Shown piece after piece: positions 1 to 11,590 of a stretch of 64,000 nt of DNA. The DNA is taken from positions 4,032,509-4,096,508 of the forward strand of contig NC_088777.1 of assembly GCF_954871325.1 (NCBI RefSeq). The letters run 5' to 3'. The notes under the pieces are model-generated. The model had not been told where the DNA came from and did no database searches. It was given only the letters and a program-made list of their open reading frames with translations. The first letter of the stretch is position 1. Every line of letters begins with the position of its first letter. The position numbers and the translations under genes were made by a program. This DNA comes from Gordionus sp. m RMFG-2023 (Eukaryota > Nematomorpha > Gordioida > Chordodea > Parachordodidae).

Positions 1-173
1 TTTTTTATTTTTAAAATTTATACTTTCTTCTTTGAAGTAGATGTAACTTCGATACCCCATGTACGCGATTATAGCGAATAGCGCGATTAATCCTATGACC
101 AACATGGCGGCAGTTTTTGCGTCAAATTTAGCTTCTTTTTTCGTGACCTCTTTTACCACTACACATAATTCAC
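1..173 (-). CDS. Transmembrane exon of the EB-module gene
   Basis: After acceptor TTTAG at 178-174 the frame begins with two bases that complete a glycine codon from the EB3 exon. A KEVTKKEAKFD linker, a membrane helix of about 20 residues and a short basic, aromatic cytoplasmic start follow. The frame stays open to base 1. Assignment to the EB gene is an inference from strand and phase. Confidence 0.6.
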
Positions 174-3100
174 CTAAACAAATTTTTATTATTACAAAAT
201 AAATATCAATTTTATTTAGTCATCATTCCCTAATAATCTAATACGAAATATTTTGTCTCTTTAAAGCATTTGAAGTACACTTTATTTGACACTTTTAGAA
301 AAAATAATCATTCTTTCAAATTATATCTAATATTACTTTTCTTTAGAGGAGGTCAACCCCTTTTAAATTTGTTATACTGATATACACAACCGACAATTTT
401 TTTTTATTTAACCCATTGCTTGCTTTTAGATGTAAAAGCAAAATGTTAAGAAAAATTCAATTTTTTAATTTATTTTATATTTTGTCATAAAAACTTGATA
501 TTTTTTTTAAAAAAATCCGCTGAAGTTTTCTAATTTATTATTGTGAGGTTGAGGATCAGGGACAATAAAAGTAAAAGCAGCGGCGTTCTTGCTACTCTAA
601 CCGATATTATTTCCAAACCTAGATTTTATTTCGCATATCTCTTAAAAATAGGTTTCATAGAAAAGTTTAGTTCACAATGGATTATAAATTATTTATTTAT
701 TTATTTCAACTAAATTATCGTATTCATTTCAATGTGATATTTAACGGCATGTTACCCAATAGCGACAAAATTTTAATATATAAAGTTACCAAGAAAAGTA
801 AACTTATATATCAACGCTGCAGAGACCCGACCCTAAGCCCATCCTCGCCCTATTTGTTTAAATATACCCAGGCCGGATCGAATATTTTAAATCGCCATTT
901 TCCCCATTCATTAACTTATCACATTTCCGATTTTTTTTTCTCGACCCTTAGAAAATATTTTCTAGTAATATATCATTCAAATTAATGATTCAACTTACAT
1001 TCACAATCAAAATTAAAAAGTAACAAAGATGCAATCAATATTTTAAGATGAGGGACTTTCTTTTCTCTGTTCCCAAATAGTGTTGTAAAACGGCTCGATT
1101 TGAGCCGATCTTTAAATACGGCTAACCGAATATTTTTTTAGCCCTTGAGATTTTGCTAATAGATGTCCAAACCTTTGTACCCTCTATAAACCAAAATCTT
1201 CAGGCTTCGCGTAATATTTTTCTGGAACAAATATTGAGTCAGTTGAGCCATTTAACAACACTAGTCCTAAATTCAGGCAATTACGTATGTTGTCAGTGAA
1301 GAGAGCGCAAAATGACAAATTATTTATATAAAAAGACTGAATATTATTACGAGAGGAACCGGAAATAAAGGAATCACCATCGATCACTCTAATTGATAGT
1401 GCTCCTTCCTACCCCAGGGGAGAGGGGGGGGTGTAGGGGGAAGGGGAATTTTTTATACGCTTAAAATGATATTTACGAGAACAGGCCAATTTGCTATGGA
1501 GGGATCCGCCCCCCCCCTTCTCATTGGTCTATATCAGAAAGAAAAATTAGAAAAATTTAGTAGAATCGTTTGAAAAGATGACTATATTTCAAAATTCTTA
1601 CAAAAAAAAATCATTTTATATTTTTTAAAAAAAGAGTAAAAATCTAAAATTATTTTTATTTAAAAGATAAGATAATTTTAAAAGTTGTTATATATATATA
1701 TATTATATTCGCTGAAAAAAAGATCATCCGTAAAATGCCGAATAGGTATATTTTAATTTTTTTTTTAAATCTAGGTCGTGGTAAGAATTTACTCACGCTA
1801 ACCTAATTTTTTTTTAAAAACCGTGCGGACGGTTAAAAAACCCGGACCAGGCCGGATAAAATTTAAAAAAAACCGTGCGGGCAGTTAAAAAACTTGGATC
1901 GGACCAGGCCGAATAAAATTTAAAAAAAATCCGGACTGCCTGGCCGAAATATTTTTTTAAAATCCGGGAAGGGTCTGGCAAATAGCATCTCTGCATGTCT
2001 TTAATATATATATCGACTTTATAATTATTATAATATAAATAAAATTTTAATGAGGCTAAATTAAAATAATTAAAGGTTTTAAAAAAGGCCCAAAAGTGTT
2101 TATCATTTATTATTAACAAAAAAAAAAACCTTTTGAAACTAAATTAATATTTTCATCTTCTAAAACTATTGTTCCTCCTATGGCATTAGATCGAAAGATA
2201 AAATCTTGGACTATAAAATTGGATATATCATAAGTAGCATTGTATTCCATGGATTTAAAATATAACGTGAGTTGTATATCAAGCGTAGTTTCCCTATCAA
2301 AGATTAAAAAAGAAATTATATATATATATATTTTATACAATTTAGCAAATTTTGAAAAAATAAAATAAAATTTTATTAACTTGTAAAAGGTTGTACTAGT
2401 CACGTAATAATCCGGAATAACGTTGACAAATATATTGTGAATCTTGAATTTAGTATTAGGTTTTTTTTTTCAAAATTTTAGTTTCACCATTTAAAATATC
2501 AAAAGAGGGTGGTAAAGCCATTATTTATCACCTCGCATGAAACTCCCCCTATCTCATTCACACCAATTATCCCAGTTATTTGTATAAGATGCTCACCTCA
2601 ATTAAAATTTGAAATAATTAGCCTGAATTTCTGAAATTTAAACGCGGGTTCTTCATAAATATATGCATTGTGAGCGCAATTTAAAGTAATCGTGTATTAA
2701 GTAATAAATAAGAAGGTTGAACACTTAACCTATAACCATTTTATTTTGCCTGATATACTGATATTTCTTAATTAACCATTGAAGATACTATCCTCTACCC
2801 CGGCCTATATTTCAATCACCCTTCGATGCCATCTCTTACCTTTTTTTCTAACATCTACAACCCTACTACTTCCTACCTAAATAAAAATGAAAAAAATCCA
2901 AAACATAATTAGCAAAAAAAAAATGAATGAAATCTAAACCCAAATTAGAAGGAAAATCTCATTTAGCAAAAAAATAAAAAAAATTATTAAATGTTGAAAC
3001 GGTTTTATTGTGCATGAAAAGTGAATGAATAAGTTTAAAAAAAAAATACATAAATTATTAAACTAAAATTTAGGAAATAACAAATTAAAGAAAAATTTCT

Positions 3101-6077
3101 AAATCGTCTCTCATCAAATTGAAATCACTTCCCATTAAAAAAAATAAAATAAGGGCAGGTTAGGGTTCATATCTTACATCAAAATATAGGCAGATCTCTG
3201 ATTATTCAGCCCATTTAGTGTTGTTAAACTACCTATCTTTAGTCAACTATAAAACAGCGTAGCCATATCTTTATCCAGAAATACTCTAATCAATCTTCAA
3301 GTTGAGACTCAACTTAGAAGCTAAATTCAATTTTTTAGTCTAAAAGCTTTACTAAGGCACAATAGAGATGGTCTAGGTAATTTAATAACACTAAACCAAT
3401 TATCAGATGATTTTTTAAATCGACATCCCATCATTCTTTGATGGGGGTCTATTTGCTAATCGTAAATAATAGGGCTTTGTTAAATGTACAAAGTAACATC
3501 CTTACTAATGTTTGTCATTTATTTTTCCAAATAATTAATAAGGTAATAAAGATTTAAAATAACTCGTCTTACTTTCATTCGTTATTTTTTAAATTTTATT
3601 AAAATATTCTTAATCATTTTTATTTTATTGTTGTTTTTTAAAGGTTTAGGTTTCATATTTATATTAGTAATTTGCAAGACCTGCCCCCACCCGGGGTCCT
3701 AATTTACTCTTGTCTTAGGTGAACCAAATTTTTGAAAATAATTTTTGTTTCGGGCTATTGACAAAAATTTTTTTTTTATAATTTCAGGGCAGGTTATTTT
3801 GATCCGGGTTTAATGAAATTTACTCAATGCAGATCTCTATTTTATATAAAGAGCCGGGAACAAATATAAAACCCTTATTTCAAAAAAAAATAATTATGTT
3901 AGAAAGTAAGAAAGAAGAGAAGAGAAGAGAAGAGAAGAGAAGAGAAGAGAAGAGAAGAGAGAGAGAAGAGAGAGAAGAGAGAGAAGAGAAGAGAAGAGAA
4001 GAGAAGAGAAGAGAAGAGAAGAGAAGAGAAGAGAAGAGAAGAGAAGAGAAGAGAAGAGAAGGGCCTTCCTTCCTCCTTCCTTTTTCATTCGCCTATTTTG
4101 ACTAGACCATTAAAATGCCAATGATTAAATAAGTGTTTAATATATTTTTTTTATTAAGTCGACGTTTAGGATATTTAGATGTTTAATTGGGTACATTATA
4201 TTATATAATATTAATTAATTAATTATAAAGTAAATTCAACACACTCAAGCTCAAAAAAAAATAATTTACTATCTAAATCCATTATTAAAATGTCAGCTTA
4301 TTTCCTAGGAAAGAATAAAAATGTGACATAAACATTTTTAAATTATTTTTATAAAAGTATAATAAGTGCGAAAGTCTCAAAATGCGTGCATGGGGGGGAG
4401 GCTCCCTCTGATATTAGGAGAATATTTAGATCCAAAAATTGTATCGATATCAAAAAAATATATATTAAAGCAGTATACAACTATTTATTTTATTTTATTT
4501 TACTCTCAATTCGATTTCACGGGTAATAGCGGATTTTTGAATAATATTCAAATCTTTGATCATTTCTATTTCCCTTCTCCAAATTCTTCCTTCGTATACG
4601 CAATCGTACATGTTCTTTTCTTATAAAAAATAAATAAATAATTATAATTATATTAAAGTTTAGAAAATAAAATATCACATTCTTTTTAGCAAAGGCCAAT
4701 TCATAATCGGGTAAAAATAACTTCTATTTCTTATCCATACACCTTTTATAATACATAAAGTGATGCTGAATAACATGCTTATTGTAAATGGAATAACCAG
4801 GGGGGTAAATTTATCTAAAAATAAGTATCATGTAACTAAAAATAATTACCGACACTTCTTATTACTAACAATTTACGTGAGCAAACTATGATGGCTTCTA
4901 ATTGGTCGAAACAAATTTTTCTAAGCCTATGCAAATCCCGCTAAAGTGAAGCTACCGAAGTCAAAACTTGGGGTTACTGTTAAAACTATTTAGATTTTGA
5001 TTTTAGGATTTTTAAAATTTTGAATCTCTTAGGGCATGCGCATGGATGGGCAATTTTTTTTTAAACAAAAAATATAATTATTTAATACTTTTATTATAGA
5101 CCTATTTATAAATAATAAGATGATAATGATGTTGCAAAACATCGATCAGATTTATATGTTGCATAATACAACCAGAATATCATTATTTTTCAGAAAAAAT
5201 TAATAAAACTTATTTCTGGGTTAATTTTCTACTTTCTTTTTTTTTAAAATTTTATTTAAAAGGGTTAGACATTCTATCAGAAAACTCATATTCATGCCAA
5301 ACAATGTATTATAAGTGAGTGCGCATTGCATTCAATGTAAATGATGGGGGAATTTTTAATCATTCATGTTCTAAATAATAATACTCTTACACTCACTTTT
5401 TTTTTATAGTTGATAATTACAGAGTATCGATAATTTAAATATTAGGGAACAACATTATAATTAAAAACGTATATTTCATAATGCGAAAATATCGCCTCCG
5501 AAGGCGATAAATTTTTTTAAGGAGGGGTAGGTATAGGTTTGTTTGGGGGGGGGGGATGTTTCCAGTGGACATCATGCCCTGTAGGCCCTGGGAAGATATG
5601 GGAAAACATTTTAGTAACCATAACATGATAGGCGAATATATATATATGAATGAGGTGACATTTTTTTAAATCATCTTTATTTACCTTTAAAATTCGTAAA
5701 ATTTTAAATTCCAATATGATAATAATGCAATAATATAATTTAATTTTAAGATTTCAATTTTTTTACGAGATTGTTATTAATTATTTTTGATTATGAACAT
5801 TATATTAATTCATATTATAATTTTAACGAGATGTTATTGGTATATGAATTTTCATCTAATTCTAATTAATTTATAAAATTTAATTACTCGTTTATATTTA
5901 AATAAACGTTGGCCCGGCGGTCGAACGGCTCGTTTTGAGCCGATTTTTAAAACCGGCTAACTCAGTATTTCATCCAGAAAAATATTACGCAAGCCTGAAG
6001 ATTTTGCTCATAGAAGGAAACAAAGGTCTAGACATAAATTATCGAAACCTCGAGGCTTAGGCAATATTTTTGAAAAA

Positions 6078-6161
<84 letters not shown>

Positions 6162-7701
6162 AAAGAAAGAACTAAAATATTGAGTTAGCCATTTTAAAAA
6201 AATTTTTGCTTATAACGAGCAGTTTAACAACACTACTGGCAGGATAATTTACATGTTCGAGATTGGTAGGGCAAATAACCCATTCTTTCGCAAATAAATG
6301 TAGGGCTAGACCGATGACGTGAAATCAAGTTAGATGCAAATCTCTAGTATATTTGGACATGTATACTATATTTGTTAAATTGGATGGGTTAAGAAGAAGA
6401 AAAAAAGGTATATAGTGCCTAATAGCTCCTTTTATTGACGGGAAGTTAGAAGAATATGTTTGTAAATATATATTTAAAATTTAACCTGGAACGCAGTGGG
6501 TTTTTGATTCGGATGAAGAAAAATTATCATCACATCTGCACACCCTTTCATGGCAGACGGCATGGTCTAACATGGTGGTACATTCGAGGGTACTTTCGCA
6601 TTTCTCTCCTATTATTTTTCCTGAATTTACCATTATTTATAAAATTAAATATTACAGATGTAGTGTTAGGGGCAGGAGGGGACAGTCTTGTTAACTGAAC
6701 CCAAATCCAAACCCGGAGAAACGAACACGGTTCGGATTTGTTTTTCGAATTTAGTCCAACCGGGTTCGGCGCATATATATATTTTACCTTTATAACAGAA
6801 ATCTCCATTTTTAAAATAATTGAAATTGCAACGACATTCTCCGGTCACACATTTGTCACTTAGGCATTCGTAATCTTCCAAACATGTGCCAGACAAATTT
6901 TTCTCTGAATTTTTATTTTACGGCAAATTTTAATTTGTAAAGAAAAAATAATAGAAGAAGAAATAAGTATGTTAAGTCTAACTAACTAACCCTATTAATT
7001 GCCTCTATTAATTTTAAAAAAAAACTTTTTCACACAATTCTTCTATATATATTATAATTTGAATTATATAATGTTCCATAAAATTTATAATGAATGAGAA
7101 ATATGTGGGGGGTTTTATTTTTGATACTTGGCTCACACTTGGCGATTTTAACGTTCTGATAAAATTTAGGCAAACATACGCATTCCCCCCTAGTGCACTC
7201 AGAATTAGGAAATGCTTCTTGACATTGATAGTCGCGCGTACATATTGGACCCAAATATCGAGCTTGATTTTAACAAATTTCATAAAAAATTTTTATATGT
7301 TTATAATAACCAAAAAGTTGGATGATCCGCATCGAGTCTAATTTTTCAAACCCGGCCCGGCTCGATTTTAAAATAAAATTTATTTTCCCTAACCCTAACT
7401 CTAGACTTAAACGTAATCGAGTTTTTGATCATTCTACTAACCCATAATTATGACGCCTTGTTTATATGGAAATATTTTAAGGTATACTTTGATTTTATTT
7501 TTTTTCAAATTTAGGGACCGATCTAGAGTTGAACGAATTTTTTTTTCTTCCAAACCTTTAGTTTTAAAATATATATATCGTTACCGTTAATGCATTCTCC
7601 TTCAAACCATTTAAAACCCTTAGAACAATCGCAAAGTTTATAAACACAGTTTTCATTTAGACATTCGGCATCGGTTTTGCATTTCTCCCGGATCGATTTT
7701 T
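1..7701 (-). CDS. EB-module type I membrane protein (partial, several exons)
   Basis: Read on the minus strand, three exons encode EB-type cysteine-rich modules: 7701-7585 (117 nt), 7262-7128 (135 nt) and 6904-6788 (117 nt). Each starts after AG, ends before GT and has phase 1-1 boundaries, so they join in frame. Each module shows the pattern C-x-x-D-x-x-C ... C ... GEC-x-C or LCDC ... C. A fourth exon, 173-1, starts in the matching phase and encodes a linker, then a hydrophobic helix (AAMLVIGLIALFAIIAYMG) and a basic tail that continues past the window edge. EB modules occur in secreted and membrane proteins of nematodes and arthropods; the function here is unknown. The signal-peptide exon was not securely found; the open frame near 8890-8730 is a weak candidate. 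Further exons could lie in the 6.6 kb intron between 6788 and 173. Confidence 0.72.
1079..1262. repeat. Palindromic MITE, family 1, copy 1
   Basis: It starts TA then GTGTTGTAAAACGGCTCG and ends with the inverse CATTTAACAACAC then TA. The inner halves are also inverted copies, with CTTGAGATTTTGC against AAAATCTTCAGGCTT. The TA flanks suggest a Tc1/mariner-type target, but no transposase is present. Confidence 0.75.
1815..1990. repeat. Imperfect GC-richer tandem repeat
   Basis: Units containing AACCGTGCGGACGGTTAAA and GGACCAGGCCGGATAAAATT occur about twice in tandem, with a third, degraded unit. A related CCAGGCCGGATCG stretch occurs near 870 and CCCGGCCCGGCTCG near 7350. No family is recognised. 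Confidence 0.45.
3914..4060. repeat. GAGAA pentanucleotide microsatellite
   Basis: An almost pure AGAGA/GAAGA array. Both strands give long open frames of E/R or S/L/F repeats, which are artefacts of the array. Confidence 0.95.
5928..6236. repeat. MITE family 1, copy 2, with internal AAAG expansion
   Basis: It begins CGAACGGCTCGTTTTGAGCC and ends AGTTTAACAACAC then TA. The arm midway is interrupted by about 90 bp of AAAG repeats (6075-6167), probably expanded from a poly-A-rich arm after insertion. Confidence 0.75.
6075..6167. repeat. AAAG microsatellite
   Basis: More than twenty AAAG units lie inside a MITE arm. Confidence 0.95.
6788..6904 (-). CDS. EB module exon 3
   Basis: The third module reads GTCLEDYECLSDKCV and then GECRCNF, closing with DFCYKG before donor GTAAAA. 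It has the same length (117 nt) and phase as the first EB exon, which suggests exon duplication. Confidence 0.78.
7128..7262 (-). CDS. EB module exon 2
   Basis: The second module reads ICTRDYQCQEAF, then ECTRGECVC, with the closing cysteine in AKC. I chose the donor A before GTATCA because it keeps phase 1. The alternative GTGAGC seven bases earlier would create a stop on joining to the next exon. Confidence 0.72.
7585..7701 (-). CDS. EB module exon 1
   Basis: The first recognised EB exon has six cysteines, including a CVYKLCDC stretch, and ends AAC G before GTAACG. Both boundaries are phase 1. It is the most upstream module found. Confidence 0.75.
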
Positions 7702-8368
7702 CTTAAAAGGTAATAAATACTTTATAGTAATATAGGAGGGGGGTGGGGGGAGTCATAATATATTAGATTACAAACTTTGGGCCAAGTATCCACCGGCCAT
7801 GTGTTTCGACATATATTTTGAGAGTCGTTTTTTTTTTAAATTTAGAAATCCGATCTTAACGGAAATGCATAGCATGTTTAGGAATACCTATCTCATAAAT
7901 TGTAGACAAATTTTGCCATTAACCCTTTAATCATTTATAATTTATATATAAAAAATTATGGGAAAACTTATATAAATTATATTAATTTCAAAAGCTCCTA
8001 GCAAATACGTACGAACGAAGATTAATAGAGTCGGTATTCCAAGCATGATTCTAGTAAAGTCGGATTCTGAAATTTAATAAGTTCGTAACACATTACCGGA
8101 AATACCTATTGACCTTTAACAATGATTTTCGCATTTTTTTTCGATAAATCTATTCTTCATCGCTATATTATATCTTCCATTATCAACAATTAAATTATTT
8201 TTAAATATTGTGTTAACATAATGTAGTAATCTCCTATTTAAAATTGAAATAAATTATTTGTTTTTTTTTATAAAAAAAAAATTTTATAAAAGAAAATGGA
8301 TATAGAACGACGCTATCTATGTATATTCAGCCGAAAAGAAAAATAAAAATTTTTTATATTTCCCAGTA

Positions 8369-8580
8369 ATGTTGTTAAACGGCTCATTTTGAGCTGATTT
8401 TTCCGGCTAACTCAATATTTTGGCCAGAAAAATATTGTCTAAGCCTCGAGATTTCGATATTATAGGTATAGACCTTCGTTCCTTCTATGAGCAAAATCTT
8501 AAGGCTTGCGAAATATTGTTCTGAATGAAGTAGTTAGCCGTTAATAAAAATGGGCTCAAAACGAGCCGTTTAACAACACT
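8369..8580. repeat. MITE family 1, copy 3
   Basis: Terminal inverted repeats GTTGTTAAACGGCTC and GAGCCGTTTAACAACAC, with the left end preceded by TA-type sequence and TA following the right end. The central halves carry the family AATATTTTGGCCAG and AAAATCTTAAGGCTTG segments. Confidence 0.8.
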
Positions 8581-9438
8581 ATCTCCCAGTATTAATAGTC
8601 GACATCAGATTTAATAGCAATGATTGATTCTTATATTTCCTAATTTTTAAATGTATATATAATTTATTTTAATTATATAAAAAAAAAATATGAGCATAAA
8701 AAATAAAAACGGATAGTACACTAAAGAAAAAATAAATATATATGTATATATTAATTCTTTTGCATCCATGTGACTTGTTTTTTGTTCTCTAATATCCCCG
8801 TTATAAAATACGGGCGCTACCTTATACATTGGAAATTTTCCAAGGAAGCTCAGAGAACACATAATTGTAAGCAACATAATCGCAAAACAATATTTATCGA
8901 GGCTTAAATTTATGTAGCGGGGATCAGGGGCTAGTCGATACAATTTTTGTAAAATTATTATAGGTCCAGGATTACTATCATATCTAAATTAATCGAAAAA
9001 CAATGGCCAATAACATTATTTATAAACTGACAAATTTCTTTAATATTTTTTTTATCTAGTAGAAGATTTTTGCCTGATAACTCCCAAACCAGGGACCACT
9101 AGAATCATATGGTTCAGTAAGTTAGTGAACCTCGTGTAAGATAATTAATATTCTCATATCCTTATTTTGATGCCGCAATGTTTAATTTAAATTTAAAATA
9201 TTTTATGTTTAAAATTATAAATTTTATATTTTTTTATCCCATTTTATAGGAAAATCCAAATAAAATTTAGCAAAAAAAAAATTTCAAAATCAAGAAAAAA
9301 ATAGATATCCAAATTGAAATAAGGAAATCCAAGCTAAAAAGAAATAAGAAAGTTCATGCTAAAAAAGTAAATTTAAAGATATAAGAAATCCAAAAGTAAA
9401 ATTAGCAAATAGGATACCTCCTTCACCCCTTATCCCAC

Positions 9439-9825
9439 ATGTCAATTTATTCGTATGACGATACTGTTTTTATAACTAAAATATATTCCCCCTCTCTGCA
9501 CATGCTCATTAACCCGACCAAGACTATAGCCGATGCCAACACCCCCTACCACCAACCAATAGCTTCCAAATCCGATCCTCTCAAGAGTTTCAATCCTTTT
9601 CATTCCTCCTCCCGACCAAATTTAAGCGATTCAAACTCGCTTATGAAAGTTTCTCAAATATCAAAAATAGAAGGCTTTTTGCTAACTTTCATATATTATA
9701 TAATTTCTAAATCACATTTTAATCCAACCTTAAATCGTGATGCAAAAAAAAATACCTTAATCTTGACTTCAAAAGCATATGAATGTGATGAATTATTAAA
9801 CATTATTGAGTCAAATCTTATATAA
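9439..9825 (+). CDS. Hypothetical 128-residue open frame
   Basis: An ATG-started frame with balanced amino-acid content, long for DNA of this AT content. The C-terminal half (from about residue 75) has ordinary hydrophobic and charged patterns ending in a CDELLNIIES helix-like segment. The N-terminal half is Ser/Pro/Asn-rich. No domain is recognised. It could be a terminal exon or chance. Confidence 0.25.
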   Translation: MSIYSYDDTVFITKIYSPSLHMLINPTKTIADANTPYHQPIASKSDPLKSFNPFHSSSRPNLSDSNSLMKVSQISKIEGFLLTFIYYIISKSHFNPTLNRDAKKNTLILTSKAYECDELLNIIESNLI

Positions 9826-10060
9826 ATTGATCAGACGGAGATTTTTAATATAGTAACTTATATTTTATAAATATTATGTTCGAGAACTTTCCAAAATATA
9901 TTCTTCCTTTTCCTAGGATCTACTCAAATTTTGGTTCCGGACTTTAAAAATTACTTTAAAAGAAAATCGTTTTATAAATATAAATTTTTCTTAAAGTCCA
10001 CTTATTTTCCCCGATAAAAAATTAGTCAGGTTTGAAATATCACATATTGAATAAATCGTT

Positions 10061-10637
10061 CGTCTAAAATTGGAGCGCTCCACTTGCGTAAATGTTTAAA
10101 ATGAGAAAATCAACATTTAAAGTTTAAAATAAAACATAGGAAAAAGTTATCGATCAATTTTGACTATAGTGTTGTTAAACGGCTCGTTTTGAGCAGATTT
10201 TTAAAAACGGCTAACTCAATATTTCAGCCAGAAAAATATTACGCAAGTCTGAAGATTTTGCTCATAGAAGGAACAAAGGTTTAGGCATATATCATCGATA
10301 TCTCGATGCTTAGACAATATTTTATGGCTAAAATATTGAGATAGCCGCGTTTAAAAATCGGCTCAAAACGAGCCGTTTAACGGAATAAATAAGTTATTAT
10401 CCACTTCTAACTCAAAGCTTTTGAATGTTTAAAAGGAGTAAATCAACATTAAAATTTAAAATAAAATATAGGAAAAAGTTATTGATCAATTTTTGACAAT
10501 AACTTTGGCAAAAATTAATATTTTTTTTTAAATCTAGTTTTTATTTTCATATATATTGGTAATAAATAAGTTATTTATCCACTTCTAACTCAAAAATTTT
10601 TAAAATGTCGAGTGGGAGCACTCCAATTTTAGATCGA
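10061..10637. repeat. Second inverted-repeat (MITE-like) element with MITE-1 inserted
   Basis: The ends TCTAAAATTGGAGCGCTCCA and GGGAGCACTCCAATTTTAGA are inverted copies. Inside, a segment of about 75 bp (10090-10165) recurs at 10423-10492, and an AATAAATAAGTTATTATCC segment recurs at 10382 and 10545. MITE-1 copy 4 interrupts the first internal unit. Confidence 0.5.
10169..10381. repeat. MITE family 1, copy 4
   Basis: The left end follows TATA and reads GTGTTGTTAAACGGCTCG. The right end has GGCTCAAAACGAGCCGTTTAAC but lacks the last few bases of the terminal repeat. Confidence 0.75.
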
Positions 10638-11458
10638 CGATACTATTCGATACATATATTTATTATTTACCAATTTAATATACCCAATCAATAAAGAAAT
10701 TATCACTAATTTTAAATATATTTTGGTTATTTACCAGTTTTATTTCTCTTATAAAAAATTTTTATTTTACTTGCTTTAGTCACATTCGAAGAATCCATCT
10801 GAGGGTATCGAAAAAAATCGTAATCACCATTGACGAAATTAAGGATAGATACAAATGTTATTTGTATGACAAAACTACTGATAAACATAAAACCTATGTA
10901 CCATAATTTGATTTCGAGCGTGAAAAAAATATCTTATTTTATATATAAAATTTCATGTTATTAATTATAAATTAAGAATACAATATTCTTCACTATTTGT
11001 TTAATATAACTATACAAATATTATTTTATAATTTCACATTATTATCCAATCCTTTATGAGTAAAAATAATTTTGAAATTTGCAACTTTTAAGACCCCATG
11101 AGACTTTATTATCTTCAATTTTAGCATTTGTATTTAGTAAAAAAAATTTAAAACTAATTATAATAAGGAAAGGTACTCTTAACATAGTTTTTCCTCCGCC
11201 TTTGGAATCTCCTAAGCATTTTTTTTAAATTTACGTCACGATTCTATAAAAAAAAAACTGGAACTTACATGTTCCAGAAGATTCTGGAAATAGTTCAGAA
11301 CTTTACATTTGCTAATGTATAAAATAATACATCAGAATACTAAAAAAAAGCGCATGCCCAATATTCTTTATTTTTTTTTAAAAAAATGCAAGTATATCGT
11401 ACAATATGAAACTCCGGTCAATATAATAATATAATAATTATATATTTTTTTTTGATTA

Positions 11459-11590
11459 TCAATTTTCTTTGTATAAAACAAAGGGAGGATCCCCTTTGTT
11501 TCTGATTCTTCCTGTTCCTGGATAATCGTCGGGTGGGATGCCCAATTCTTCATCAGTCCACTTAGCAGGATCGGGATAATAATAATGACC
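11459..11590 (-). CDS. NDUFB2: NDUFB2 exon 3
   Basis: The exon follows acceptor TTTTTAG and starts GGT CAT. It encodes the signature WTDEELGIPPDD and ends AAA GAA AAT TGA. The signature is the most diagnostic part of the family. Confidence 0.9.
   Translation of the reverse strand, partial: GHYYYPDPAKWTDEELGIPPDDYPGTGRIRNKGDPPFVLYKEN

Larger units (their letters stand above)
174..6787 (-). other. Long intron of the EB gene, repeat-rich
   Basis: No convincing coding exon was seen. The stretch holds MITE copies at about 1079-1262 and 5928-6236, a pentanucleotide GA tract near 3914-4060, an AAAG tract inside the second MITE copy, and a short GC-richer repeat at 1815-1990. Poly-G/poly-C runs near 1425, 1510 and 5548 resemble the G/C runs at hAT ends elsewhere in this window. 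Confidence 0.5.
7702..11458. other. Intergenic stretch downstream of NDUFB2 and upstream of the EB exons
   Basis: It holds two MITE-1 copies (8369-8580, 10169-10381), a second inverted-repeat element (10061-10637) and a 128-residue open frame at 9439-9825. A minus-strand frame at about 8730-8890 contains a hydrophobic MLLTIMCSLSFLG segment that could be a signal peptide, but no phase-1 donor fits well. The rest is AT-rich sequence in which I see nothing. Confidence 0.45.

Noticed and set aside
677-985. 102-codon open frame
   Set aside because: It is rich in F, Y, I, N and K as expected by chance in AT-rich DNA, has no domain, and overlaps GC-richer repeat fragments.
1814-2403. Two minus-strand open frames of about 100 codons
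   Set aside because: The first reads through a tandem repeat; the second is low-complexity F/Y/I sequence.
3827-4105. Long E/R-rich open frame, and S/L-rich frame on the other strand
   Set aside because: Both are translations of the GAGAA microsatellite.
6548-7341. Several overlapping open frames on both strands
   Set aside because: Only the EB-coding frame is real; the others are shadows of those exons or run into introns.
11368-11553. 61-codon frame over NDUFB2 exon 3
   Set aside because: It is in a different frame from the real exon, which reads the NDUFB2 signature.
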